Source of the DNA: Combretum micranthum
Lineage: Eukaryota > Streptophyta > Magnoliopsida > Myrtales > Combretaceae
Assembly (NCBI GenBank): GCA_024138025.1
Contig: JAMXBD010000058.1
Coordinates: forward strand, 186,001-250,000
Length of the DNA: 64,000 bases
Reading direction: 5' to 3'
Each line of letters starts with the position of its first letter. Position 1 is the stretch's first letter. The notes beneath the pieces are model-generated. The model saw nothing but the letters and a program-made list of their open reading frames with translations. It did no database searches and had not been told where the DNA came from. Positions 49,205 through 60,511 of this stretch are shown here, piece by piece. Position numbers and translations under genes: made by a program.

Positions 49205-51644
49205 TTGATGAAAGTGAAAGCGTCGAGCCAACGACGTTAAAAGAGTGCGCTTCTTAGGAGGCAACCCATGTTTGAATTACGTAAGTGTAAACCCCGGTTT
49301 TTCAAGTAGCCAAGATAACCCTAGAACTGGAAACCAAAACCCTAAACCGGAATAGCTCAAGTCTAGAGTGAGAACTAGGAACCCTAATTCCGGCTTTTCC
49401 TCGGTTTCCAATTAATAAACTTTTCTAAGAAAATTTAATTTTGAATATAGTTCTTGATTATATTTCGAACCAAGAAAATATCATATTTTAAGAAAATTTC
49501 AATTCCGGGTCATCCCGAGGCCCATTATAGAAAACGTGCCCCGGAACTAGAATTTCAAAAATTTACTTATGAGTACTCATTTGAACCGAAATAAAATAAG
49601 GATTTCAAAAATATATTTTTCATAATTTTTTGGTTTATGAAAAATACAGTTATAGCCTTTTTATTCGTATTTTATTACTATCGGTAATTAAATTATCTTG
49701 TCAACTATTTTTTACTATTCATAAAGCAACACCTATACTACCTATTAGCACACTCTACAATTCTAACTCTTACCATCACTCAAATCAATCCCTTTTCTCC
49801 ATGCTTTTTGTCCCTTCAACTTTATTACAATTTATGACAAGTGATACAAAATCAAATCAAAGCCAAATTAAAGGAAACAAATCAAATTCCCTTCCCCCAC
49901 AAGGCTCCCAAAAGGCGTGAATAAGGCCCCCCCCCCCCCCCCCCTCCATGCTTCAATTTGAAATTTTCCTTCTTCATTTAACTTAATTCCAATCTATATA
50001 TATACTACTTTTTCTCTCTCTTTCCTCATTCTTTCACTTTCCAAAATTTTTAAAGTGTAAAAGCTCTCATTTTCTCTCCCCATTTCCCCTCATTGCCGTG
50101 ACCTATCAAGCCCTACACACACACACACAACTTCCATTCTTCTTTTCATCTTCCATTTACCTTCAAGTAAGTAGACTTTTACTCCTTCCACTCATAGATC
50201 CTTGTTATGGCTAAGTGATTCTTGGATATTTCCAACCAAAGGACCCCATGAGCTTTTGCTAGGGTCAAGGAAAGATCAAAACAAGAATACCGAACCATTA
50301 CAAAGTAGATCTAACACTTAAAGGAGCTTTCATGCCAAAAGCTTTATGTTTCTCTATCAAAAAGTATTTTAAACAAAAGATCTTTTATAAAAATATAGTT
50401 TTTATATTTTCAAAACTCATTTAAGCATTTGATAAAGTAGATCCATCATTTTATTACTCATAATCATGTAGGCATTTAAAGTTTCATTATTATTTTGTGT
50501 CTATGTGCATTAATAGTCTTTAATGCTTTTGTCTTTAGTAAATAACCTTTTTAGTATATAGATCTATGGTTAGATAAGATAATAAAGTCAAAAAGGAAAA
50601 CACTTTTCAAGAAACACACTTGTGTAAATTCGGATGACTTTGTAAACCTAGGTCAAAAACACTTTTATCAACTTCTAAACATATATTTTATAAGAGAAAT
50701 GAAGCCTATGGGTAATAGATAATGTTTAGTAATATTTTTCATGAGTCTAAATGAGTTTTTACTAAAGAAAATGTTGGAAACAAGAAATGAAGTCCATAGA
50801 AGTTTTGAGCTAAAAGTCATGTAGACAAAATTCGTAATAATGGATGTAGGGTTAAAAACACTATTTTTCCAACTTCAAAAATGATATTTTCTTAAATAAA
50901 TGAAGTCCTTAGGGTATAAGTATAATAAATACTTAAAGTTTTGGGTATAAATTATATTTTTCTCAAAGGAATCAACTTGAAAGTGGAAATTTCTAAATTC
51001 GGATTTTTGGAAACCCCATAGTAAAAGACCCACTTAAAAGTTTATAAATGTGGATTTTATTAAAGAAATAAAGGCCTTAGGATATAACTAATATAAGGGT
51101 CAAATTTTTTTAAACAAAGTAGAGTTTTTCTAAAGAAAATCCTTGTAATATGTAGGTGTGATCAAGTGTAGTAAATTCACTTACTAAACAATGGTATAAA
51201 ATGGTTTCTAAGAAAAGTTTATTTAAAATTCTTTAAATCTAAAAAGTTATAAGAACATAGACTCATTAAAGTTCATATCATGACATTCATGATAGGGAAA
51301 ATCATTACCATTGCATTTAGTATCATTTTATACTTAGGAATCTCAAATGCATTCATAAAAACCGCATTTTTGGAATCAATAAACCCGCTGTACAGATCTG
51401 ATCCCTCAATTCCGAGGCTTAGATATTTTCAAAACTTGATTTAAACTCCATATTTAGAAAGCTCTTCCGAAGTAGATAGAAATCGGTATAAAATTTGCGA
51501 AATTCCGACTTAAAACGACCAAGTTATGGCCATTTTAAAACGGAACTTCGGAAATGACGCGAATTCCGATTTTACTAAGTTTTCTTAGAGTTTTAGTGTC
51601 CTAAGTTGGTAGAATACTTATTAGGGTATTTCTTATATGAATAG

Positions 51645-51714
51645 GTGAACCCGTGGACGGTGACTCTTTGCCTCCGGATTATTATTACTAGAAGAAAGGC
51701 GAACCAATGGCGGA
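51645..51714 (+). other. Exon-like block in LTR J: GEPVDGDSLPPDYYY-stop
   Basis: After GAATAG, phase-1 reading gives GEPVDGDSLPPDYYY then TAG, with codons TTG CCT CCG GAT TAT TAT TAC. Against LTR A, six of the seven codons and the stop differ, all silently. Ends CCAATGGCGGA before GTGAGT. Confidence 0.6.
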
Positions 51715-52008
51715 GTGAGTTTTTCTTCCCGATTCATTTATTGTATGTGCTTGTAAAGTAGTGCACTAGAATGTAGGACAAATGAATGGAATATGAATAA
51801 TGGGGAATGATGGGAAATTATATGTTGATGATGATGTGAGAACTCAAAATAAGAATATCGAAACCGGGTGATAAACTTTGGTTGTGTAGTTAGCTATGAT
51901 GGATTGTCTGAAAAATTGATTGATCGCCTAAGTAAAATGGCTTAATCACTACTTGGACAATGCTAAATTGACATGTGCATATCACAAGGGGAAGGAGCAT
52001 TAGCATTT

Positions 52009-52151
52009 GTAGGTTAGTCGTGAACCATAAACGACATCGAATAATCGTAGGTTAGTCGTGAACCATAAACGACATCGAATAATCGTAGGTTAGTCGTGAA
52101 CCATAAACGACATCGAATAATCGTAGGTTAACCGTGAACCATAAACGGCAT
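52009..52151 (+). repeat. 38-bp tandem repeat in LTR J
   Basis: Units start at 52009, 52047, 52085 and 52123 (GTAGGTTAGTCGTGAACC...). The first three are identical and the fourth is partial and diverged. Identity of the copies suggests recent expansion within an old LTR. Confidence 0.92.
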
Positions 52152-52761
52152 ATTGTTAGTACCGCAGTAGTCGTTAATCTGCTAACCCGGGATGGAGGGC
52201 GTAATTCCATCCACATATGATTTCCGGTTGGTCATATGTATGTTGAACTCATGTGTTTGATGCATACACTTGCTTGATTAATAACTTGATTGAATTGTTG
52301 TGACATAAATGTTATTGTGGGAGATTACACTCACTAAGCTAGTTAGCTTACGTCCCAACAGTCCATTCCTTTTGCAGCTTTCCCATTTGTAGCTTAGGCG
52401 ACGTGACCCGGCTGAACAGGTATAGAAGCTAGGAGTTTCCCCTAGAAGTTGGAATTTAAGTTTTAGACTTCCATAGGAAACTTCTAAGACTTGGATGACT
52501 GTATAAGACTGTTAATTATTCTTTTGCGGGGGAATGACCCTTAGATTATGTAATATTTATTTATGTTTCATGAATTATATCCTACTGCTAATGCATGCCA
52601 AATTAAGCTTTTATCTCCATTCGAACTTGTACTCTATTGTTGTAAAGGTACGCCTTACATCTATATGAAACTCTCGAAAGACTAAGGTGGTAATTCGGGA
52701 ATCTTATATGGCATGTGGCGGACTGTTACGTTTAGGGTGCCCTATGGGGAGTGACAGTAAG

Positions 52762-53375
52762 TTAAGTTCCTTTTTGTTTTCTGTTCTTTATACTATCCTA
52801 AACTTTGCTGTTGTCAAAATTGTAGTTTTAAAGAAGGAAATCAAGCTCACTTAGAGGAAGACAAAGTGTATTTTAAGTGTGGGGAAACCTTAATTGCAAG
52901 TAAGAAACTTTCATTTACAAATTCTAAGGATGTCAAGTATGCATTCTTCAATCTTAAACTGGTAAAGTACTTGAGAGAACCTAATTAATTTTCAAGCACC
53001 CACACTTCTAAAAGCATAAGTAGTGTTTTCAAATGAGGCACTTAAGTCCAAGAGAATCTAAGCAATATTTTGGATACTACACTCCCACGAGCATAATGTT
53101 GTATAAGGTGGTGTACTATCACTTCCAAGGAACACTTAGCTTTTTTATCATATTTTTAGACCATACACTACCCCGATCACGCTAGTGTTTAGGGTGAGGC
53201 ACTTTGTAAAACACTCAAAGAAGCTCTCAGGTCACTTTTTAAGCCCACACACGCCTACGAACATGGTGGTTTATAAGGTAAGGCACTCTTGATTTTCTCT
53301 AAAATGGTTCTCGAGTGCATTTTTCACACTATACACGGCCTCGAACATGACCGTGTACCCCTTGAGGCACTCTGA
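52762..53375 (+). repeat. Athila spacer with degenerate 75-90 bp repeats
   Basis: Continuation of the Athila internal region after J. From about 53035 four diverged units each end in a GAGGCAC-like motif preceded by CACACGCCTACGAACATGG or variants (53095, 53175, 53250, 53330). The last contains ATGACCGTGTAC, the motif also present upstream of the TATA box in the Athila 5' LTR. No coding frame. Confidence 0.55.
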
Positions 53376-53385
53376 TTTATCCAAT

Positions 53386-54275
53386 TATATAAATACAACT
53401 TTTCTCTCTCCAACTTCATTCTTTCCCTATTGTCTTACAAAACAAACACGCACCCTCTCCACGAAAAAAAAAAAAAAAAACTTTGCTCCAACACTCCATT
53501 GTACTACACACTTCCATACTTGTTTCTCTTTGATTCTTTGGCTTTACAACATTCAAGTAAGTGATTCTACTCTTCTTTTTCGCAATTTTGGGCTGAAATT
53601 TGTTACATTTTTCTTGGATTGCGAATGGATTCCATATTTGCATGCCATAGTTTTTTGAATTGTGATTGCATGTTACATTTTTTTGTTGTTATGGACTGCT
53701 TCTCATGCATGAATGTGAATGCTACTCAAGCTTATGCAAGTTATGCTATGAAAACACAATATTCTATCCGAAATCTAGGGCTCATGCAAATGTTGAATGG
53801 CTATAACTTTTGTGGATTTTGCTATTGTTATGTAGTTAAGTGCTATTAGGAATAGCTAGTGTAAGTAGCTCCCATTATTGTGCTTCTAGAGCTTTAATTG
53901 GAAATCTAAGGTTCTTAAATGTATGAAATTAAGGTATTCGTGAATTGAGTTATTATGGCAAGAATTTATGAAGTTTTTATGGTAAAGAATCTATTCTGAA
54001 TCCATACACGACCTTGTGCACGACTATTTTCCTGCGTTTGTGTTGATTTGAATTTTAACATGACTATGATTTCCACCTTACCCTCTGCACGGTCTTGTAG
54101 CTGGTTATGCTGATTATGCTTACTTTGGACCTTTGATTTTAATCCTTAGATATTGATGCTTTTTGAGAAACAATCATCTTTTATCTGAATTAAGTATCAA
54201 TATATGTTGTTCCAATAATTCTTTAGTGCTAGTTCTTGTTTACATAAACTTATGTATCTCTTGTCTCTTTTGTAG
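53386..54275 (+). promoter_or_regulatory. Putative internal promoter, leader exon and intron of the Athila 3' ORF
   Basis: TATATAAATA (53386-53395), then a CT-rich leader with no ATG, a CAA|GTAAGT donor at 53557, and a TCTCTTTTGTAG acceptor ending at 54275, two bases before the ORF's ATG. The intron would be about 719 bp. This suggests the 3' ORF has its own transcript; it could instead be a spliced form of a longer RNA. Small ORFs here (53347-53658, 53619-53849) cross the predicted splice site and look spurious. Confidence 0.5.
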
Positions 54276-54277
54276 AG

Positions 54278-55581
54278 ATGAGAACTAAACAAATTGCACA
54301 GAAGAAGTCAAAGAGAAGCAATGCTGTAGCACAGTGAACTGTAGCTTCCCGATCCACAAAAAGAGCTAGACATCTAGAGGATATAGTGGAGGAAGTGCCA
54401 ACTAAGTATTCAGATGAGGAGTGGAGCAAAACAAGGCGAAAAAGGCTAGAAGCCATGACATTTGGTACAAATGAATACTTGGATTGGAGGATTCTTCGAG
54501 CCTATGGCAAAAAAGAGGAGCTGAGAGAGTTGTTGAGTGTGGGACCATGGGCCAAGTTCTTTGAAATGAATGAACCCAATTATAGGGAGATCACTTTAGA
54601 GTTCCTCTCTACACTGAAGCTGACAACACATGCCATGACTTTCGAAGTTAATGGTAAGAAGCACCATACAAATCCCCACTTATTTGGTGTATATCTTGGC
54701 TTATATAAGCTACCTGAATGTAATACACCAGAATTTAAAGCTTTACCGGATTCATGGCCTAAGACTATGACACCCTAACGATGTTGGGAAGAGTTTTGTG
54801 GAGTTGAAGTTCGCTATAATTGCTCTCATTCTAAAGCTTCAACAATGGTTGATATAAACTTGAAGATTACACATCATCTATTAGCCCACACGACAAGAGG
54901 GAGGAAATGCAACCATGGTGTGGTAAACAATTTCGAAATCTTTCATTTATATACCATGGCTAACAAAGTCAAGATTAATGTAGGATTGGAGGTAGCTAAA
55001 TTTTTGTACAAGCAAGCATTAGATCCTAGATGTAAGAGGATCTACTACGGTGGATATGTCACTAAATTCCTAAAGGGGTTTGATATTTTTCGTGAACCCA
55101 AAGATGACCATGGGCTTCATTATGATAAAATTTAAAATAGTCCTTTCTATGTTTAGGGGCTAGAGAAGGTGATTAACATACCTACCCCATCAAGGTTTAC
55201 TACACCTAGAAAGGATGCTGCCTCCACATCTAAATCAGCTCCAGCAATTGATGAAAGACTTTCAGGAGGAGTGCGAGCTAAACCGAAAGGAGAAGGAGAA
55301 AAACAAGAGATTTAAGATGTTGGTTTGGGAATTCTTGGGGAGACTTGTTAGCTGTTTCTCCCCACCACCAGCTAAATTACCTACTTATGAGTCCTCCCTA
55401 GAGCCACCCTCCCCTAAAGTTGCTGATGATGACCAACCAAGAAGACAGTGATGAAGAGGTGAATGAGAATGAGGAAGAGGAGAATGAGGAGGATGAGAAT
55501 GAAGATGAGGAATTTGAGACTAGATCACCTAGTGAAAGTGATGAGGAGGAGGATAAAGATGATGACGTTGGATCGACTTGA
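54278..55581 (+). pseudogene. Athila 3' ORF (ATHILA ORF-1-type / env-position protein)
   Basis: ATG at 54278. N-terminus MRTKQIAQKKSKRS is basic and resembles the histone H3 tail. A TGA follows at codon 20. Then 54386-54778: DEEWSKTRRKRLEAM, LLSVGPWAKFFEM, NYREITLEFLSTLKL, MTFEVNGKK, HLFGVYLGLYKL, the pattern of the ATHILA ORF-1 domain as I know it. A second part 54845-55135 has ITHHLLAHTTRGRK and NNFEIFHLYTMANKVKIN; the end (about 55440-55581) is a long Glu/Asp run closing DDDVGST. Stops at 54776-54778 and 55133-55135 and later frameshifts kill it. Function unknown; it occupies the env position but shows no clear signal peptide or membrane segment here. Confidence 0.75.
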
Positions 55582-56099
55582 TTGTTCTTATTACTGTCTT
55601 TACTCATCATTTTATGTTTGCTAATCAATCTTGGTCTGCACTAATGAGATCCCTCTTATAGGGAAAACTCTGACTTCCCAGGATCTCCTTGGATATCTGT
55701 TTCTAGTCTTTAAGATAGACTAACTTTTTTTTTTTTTTTAGATATCTTTTGTTGTTTTTCAGGTATAAATTTTGCAGGGTCCATTATTTGCTTAACAGAA
55801 GCAATTTTTCTCTTAAGTGCTTAGATATGGAAAACTCTTTGATGATATCATGAAAATCCGGGGAAGTCCTAGTATCCTTTTCTTTTTAATTTTCTTTCTT
55901 TTCCTTTTTCCTAATTTGTGCTTGACTTGGGGAGATACTAGGGACAATGTCTAATTCAAGTGTGGGAAAAGGGCACGCTAAGAAAGAAAATTATTGGGTC
56001 TTGATATGCTTATATGATCTATGCACTTGTTGATCAAATTTCTCCCATTTATAAGTTTGCAATTGAGTTTAAAAGTTGATATATAATTTGAAAACATAA
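55582..56099 (+). other. Athila 3' untranslated region
   Basis: No coding frame. Contains GGGGAGATACTAGGGACAAT and AAGTGTGGGAAAAGGG (55964-55979), resembling the purine-rich end of Athila internal regions. Cut at 56100 by LTR H, whose left flank is CATAA (56095-56099). Confidence 0.5.
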
Positions 56100-56778
56100 T
56101 GTCATGCCCTAAAGGGTACCCTAAACGTGGCAGTCTACTATACACAATATTAACCTAGGAATAACCGCCTCAGTTATGCGAAGGCTTCCATACTATGTAC
56201 AAGGCATCTAACACATGGAGGAGACACATCGGAGTGATACATTTTATATTGATACAACTCGAGTAACAATGTAAAGGAAATACAATTCACTATACTTCAA
56301 ATACAAATCACTATACTTCAATTTCAATTCATCAAAAGATTTCACTACATAAAACTATTACAAAGCAATTCACAAAACCTAGTTAATATATTCAAGCATT
56401 CTTATTCTTGGCCGGAATCCCAAAGTCATTCTCGGCTTCAACCATTTCGATCCCCACTAAGCATTCTTGAGATAACCTATTCATTCAAACATCTATTGGG
56501 GTATAAGCTACACTAGCTTAGTGAGAATTCCCTTAGTTCCGTACCATAACAAGCAAGTTATAAATCACCCATATGCTATGCATGAACAAACACATGAGCA
56601 AACAATTATGTATGGGTATCCGGAACCCACACATAGAGCGGACTTATGCCCTCCGTATCTTGGGTTAGGGATGGTATTGAAGTCTACACAACCGCTGCTA
56701 GTCCTCGAGCCCCCCGGCTCATAGCACTCTAATCGGCTAGGCTCACACATGGAATGCATTCCCGGTGCACCTTAGTTC
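56100..56778 (-). mobile_element. LTR H fragment, minus strand, cut by element I
   Basis: Minus-strand 3' end GGGCATGACA at 56100, closely colinear with the 3' end of LTR G (35693-36410), including the CACTATACTTCA repeats and the AAGCTAGTGTAGCTTATAC motif near 56510. It stops at 56778 where element I begins; the rest must lie beyond I's 3' LTR, outside the window. Confidence 0.85.
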
Positions 56779-59290
56779 AGTAAACCCCTAAATTTTCGGA
56801 ATCGGTTTAGCATAAAACCCTAACCGGAAGTCAAACGAAACCCTAAAGGTCAACAAAACCCTAGTTTACCGTATCAATGTAAATCCGGCATTGCCGTTTT
56901 CTTTGGCCTGAAAAACGAAGTTGGGATAATTAGCTCCAATAGCTCGTAATAACCATAGGTTTCATAAAAGTTTCCGTTTCGCGAAATTCGGGAGTCCTTC
57001 AAACCCGATCGGACACAGTTCTCGAAAAACGTGTCCGGAAGCCCGGAATAGTAAAAATATTCCGAATACACCGTTAGATTCGTAAAAATATAAGTTTTCC
57101 AAAAATATCAATTTCGTAATTTTTCGGTAAGTAAAAATAACAGATATAGCTATTATACGCGTATTTTCTTACTACCGGTACTTTAATTGTCACATCTACT
57201 TTATATTACACTATTCATTACTATTCTACACTATTCTTTTATCTCTACTTTTTCTTACACCTACTCCTACACTCTACATAACCTATAGTCTTAACTTTTT
57301 ACCTTTTTCATAACTTTATATCACATCTATCTTACAAATTACATCTTTTATTTTCCAAAAAGTCAAAAAGTTAAATCATCCTCCCCCTCCTACAAGCATG
57401 GCCGGCGCCCCATCTCTCTCTTCCCTCTCCAATTGTTTTAATTTTTCATTTATTTAATCACACAAAAATCACTCCCAATTTTCCTATAAATACCCCCCCT
57501 TCTCTTTCACTTCTTTCTCACCACTTCTACACTAAAATTACTCTCTCAAAATCTCTCTAGAATTTCTCTCCAAGAAGCTCTTCAAGAAGTTCTCTTTAAG
57601 CTCATCTTCTTTAAGTAAAAGTTCTTCAAGAAGTCTCCATGTTCATCTACTTAGTATGAGCTTAGTGTATGTTTTCTAAAACCATGAAGGTTAAGAAAGC
57701 AACAATAGGTTCATACTTTGTTTTTGTTCATAACCACAATTCCTTTATGTTCATGTTTCCTCTATATATTCATTATGTTTTTCTTATGTTCATTTTGTCT
57801 CTTTTATGTTCATAACTATCTACTATATCTAGGTAACTATATACATATTCTTTAGAGCATATAAGCTCACTTGCAATTTATTTAGTTCATGCAAAGCAAT
57901 TTATTTACCTTTCCATTGCAATTTATTTATTCATTCCTTGTTAAAATTAAGACTAGTCTCTAGTCTTAGACTTGTCCTCATCAAGTCAAAACAAGCTTTT
58001 CTTCTTTCATTTTATTTCATTATGGGACTAGTTTATTTCTTAGTCCCGGGAGCCTTGAAAAAGCTAAGACTCCAATACTTGATTTTATTATTTATGCTTT
58101 ACGTTATTTTGTTTATTATTATTCTCATAATCATGTTCATTTAGATTGTTGTCCAAAAGTTTCATTTTCTAAAGATAATGAAATAAAAGAAGACTTTTTG
58201 TCACTTAGAAATAAGTTTATGTAAAGTATAAAATCAACACCAAATAAACTCATTTCTTTTCATGTTACCAAAAAGAAACACTATAATTTATAAACTACTT
58301 TTGCTTTGAAAAGATACTAAAATCTTTATTATTCCACCTTGTTTTTCAAAAGGAGATACTTTTGTTAAAATGGTTCTTTTCATAAGAAAGAAAATAAGAT
58401 GGATGACTTAGGAGATTTTAAGTAAAGACCTTTGCAAACTAATAGGCAAAAGAAAATTTATAGTTTGAAAACAATAAAGTTATTTCTTTTTCGAGTTACA
58501 AGAGGAAATTAATAGAATTATAGAAATTAGTTTTTCTACAAGAAGTCCAAATTGTTCCACATTATTTTTATACAAGGACGATTATTTTTGAAAAATATGA
58601 GACATGAGAAAGAGAATGAGAAATATCAGTAAAGATTTTGCAAAACAATTAAACAAAGGAATTTACACAAGAAAAATGAAGAATAGCATATTTTCTAGAA
58701 AACTTCAAATATAGTATTAATGTAACTTAGAAAGTAGAAAATTTTATTTTCAAAAGTCACTTAGAAAAAAGATAAATAAAACCAACATAAAACGTTTTTA
58801 GAAAATAAAGAAAACAAGGTATTCATTTCAAAGAAATTTACAAAAACAATTTCCGAAAAGCTTCAACCCGACATTGTTTTACCTAAGAAAAATAATTGGA
58901 CAACAAGACACTTGAGCATGCTTAAATATGAGTTATATAGTTATAAAAAGAGAACTTTTCAACTATATAGATAACTAAGTATTTATCAAACAAATTTTGA
59001 TTTCTTGAACCAAAGTTGTTTTTTTTTGGAAATCCGTGGTGAACTTTGTCGCCACTTTTTCAGAGCCTATATAACCTTGTTTGTGGAAATAATTTTAGAA
59101 ATGGGTAGATCTTTTCGAGTAGATAGAAATCGGTATATTATATGCGCGATTCCGAGTTAAAATGACCAAGTTATGGCCATTTTAAGTTGGAACATTCTTC
59201 TATACGAACTTTGACGTTCTTTGACATTGTTTTGTCAAAATTCAAGAAAATCTTCAAGAAAAACTCATTATGGGTATTTTCTTTGGTTAG

Positions 59291-59391
59291 GTGATCCCGA
59301 GGAAGGATTTCTTCACCCCGAGGACTATTACGATTTAGTGGAGCGTGTGAACGAACTCATCCGCTTAAGAGAAATAGACGGCAATGGCATC
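59291..59391 (+). other. Exon-like block in LTR I: GDPEEGFLHPEDYYD, open to the donor
   Basis: After TTGGTTAG, phase-1 reading gives GDPEEGFLHPEDYYD and then continues open (LVERVNELIRLREIDGNGI) to GTGAGT at 59392, because the codon used as a stop in C2 (TAA) is TTA here. Near the end GCAATGGCATC supplies the first ATG of the presumed spliced leader. The long frame 59221-59505 around it is this block plus flanking intron-like sequence. Confidence 0.5.
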
Positions 59392-59732
59392 GTGAGTTAT
59401 TTCCCCGTTATTTTCATACTCTTGCTTGTGCTTGTAAAATTAGTTGCACTAGAATCTAAGCAAACTCAAAAAGAAGTGTATGATAATATGTTGAAGGAAT
59501 ACTAAGTATATCGAAACTCAATTTGTTTGTAATAAAGTTGTATGTACATTAATATCTTGAATTGTTTGAAGTTGGTTGATCACTTGAAAGAAGTTAAATG
59601 TAACTACTAGACTTTAATTAAAGAATTATTCATGCACTTCATATGTTGAGTCACATTGCATTCGCTACTATACAATTGGTGGGACAAGTGTATAATAGTG
59701 GTGGTAGACATAACCGGTATATCATGTAAGTG

Positions 59733-59925
59733 GCGAGTAGGAGCCGGTAAGAACTACTTAAATTGATGGCTAGTAGGAGCCGGTAATAACTACAAGTTTT
59801 GGTGGCTAGTAGGAGCCTAATAACTACAAAAATCTTTTCATGGCTAGTAGGAGCCTGTAATAACTACAAAATTTTTTATGGCGTATAGAGCCGGTAAGAC
59901 CTATAAAAGTGTTTAAAAAAAAAAG
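59733..59925 (+). repeat. Tandem repeats in LTR I, about 37 bp unit
   Basis: Five imperfect copies with GGCTAGTAGGAGCCGGTAAT and AACTACAA. Same LTR position as the unrelated repeats in A, B, S and J. Confidence 0.85.
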
Positions 59926-60499
59926 TGGTGGCTGTAATTGGCCTGAATCCCCAACCTCGAATGAAGGGCGTAAATTCATTCAACATATGATTCCCGAAAG
60001 TCATATGTCTTGTATGCTCATGTGGTTGTTGCATTTCATACGTTTGAATAATAAACTTGATTGATAATCTACTTCGAGTATGAATTTTAGGAATTACTCA
60101 CTAAGCTTATTAGCTTATACCCCGATAGCTATCTTTTGCAGTTCCCGTATTTATGGCTAAGGCCACGTGGACCTTGTGGGTTTTGTATATTAGAATTTTG
60201 AATAAAGAGTAGCTTAGCATTAGCATGTTAATATGTATATAATAGAATAGTAAGTTGTCCCTAAGTTAAATTTTTTTTGCCATGAACAAATAAATATTGT
60301 GATTCTTCTTTTCTTAATATGTTTTTATATCTACTTAAGCTTCATTATTCCACATATGGTCCTCTAAAATTGTGAAAGTAAGCCTTACACTTAATATAAA
60401 AGCTTTTGGAAATGACTAAGGTTGTCATACTTAAGCTTTAATATTGAGTGTGGCGAACTGTCACGTTTAGGGTACTCTTTGGGGCGTGACAGTTTAAGT

Positions 60500-60511
60500 T
60501 GGTATCAGAGC
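60500..60511 (+). other. Primer-binding site of element I (initiator Met tRNA)
   Basis: TGGTATCAGAGC, complementary to the 3' end of plant initiator tRNA-Met, eight bases after the LTR; the following ATGGTTT matches further with two differences. Typical for Tekay-like chromoviruses. Confidence 0.95.

Larger units (their letters stand above)
49286..52756 (+). mobile_element. Solo LTR J (3471 bp) inside Athila, after pol
   Basis: TGTAAACCCCGG to GGGGAGTGACA, flanked by GTAAG on both sides (49281-49285 and 52757-52761), a perfect 5-bp TSD. Same family as A, B and S. Contains an 18-C run (49927-49944), TATATATATA at 49995-50004, an ATG-free leader, a CAA|GTAAGT donor at 50167, three degenerate intron units, the conserved block (51472-51540), the exon-like block (51645-51714), four 38-bp repeats (52009-52151) and the AAGCTAGTTAGCTTACG motif near 52335. 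The ORF 49630-49920 lies in U3 and has no family features. Confidence 0.95.
42447..56099 (+). mobile_element. Athila-type Ty3/Gypsy element (5' LTR remnant to 3' untranslated region)
   Basis: Order: 5' LTR end, primer site, gag, protease, RT, RNase H, integrase, long spacer, 3' ORF, 3' untranslated region. The sequence just after pol (GCGCTTCTTAGGAGGCAACC at about 49247) is a signature I associate with Athila elements. All frames are decayed. Insertions: D in the 5' LTR, J after pol, H (itself cut by I) in the 3' region. The 3' LTR must lie beyond the window. Confidence 0.88.
56779..60491 (+). mobile_element. 5' LTR of element I (3713 bp)
   Basis: Starts AGTAAACCCC (TGTAAACC with the first base changed) and ends GGGGCGTGACA, followed by a primer site, so it is a 5' LTR. 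TATAAATA at 57485-57492, ATG-free leader, AA|GTAAAA donor at 57615, conserved block (59104-59185), exon-like block (59291-59391), GGCTAGTAGGAGCC repeats (59733-59925), AAGCTTATTAGCTTATAC motif near 60105. Left flank AGTTC (56774-56778) is the left target-site copy; the right one is outside. Related to C2. Confidence 0.92.

Noticed and set aside
52009..52151. CRISPR-like repeat array
   Set aside because: Direct tandem repeats without unique spacers, in a plant LTR.
55398..55628. Serine-rich minus-strand ORF
   Set aside because: It is the antisense of the Glu/Asp-rich end of the Athila 3' ORF (GAA/GAG/GAT runs read as Ser codons).
59221..59505. 94-codon ORF as a stand-alone gene, with an EF-hand-like DGNG
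   Set aside because: The useful part is the LTR exon-like block (59291-59391); the rest is intron-like flank with a hydrophobic run. DGNG alone is not an EF-hand.
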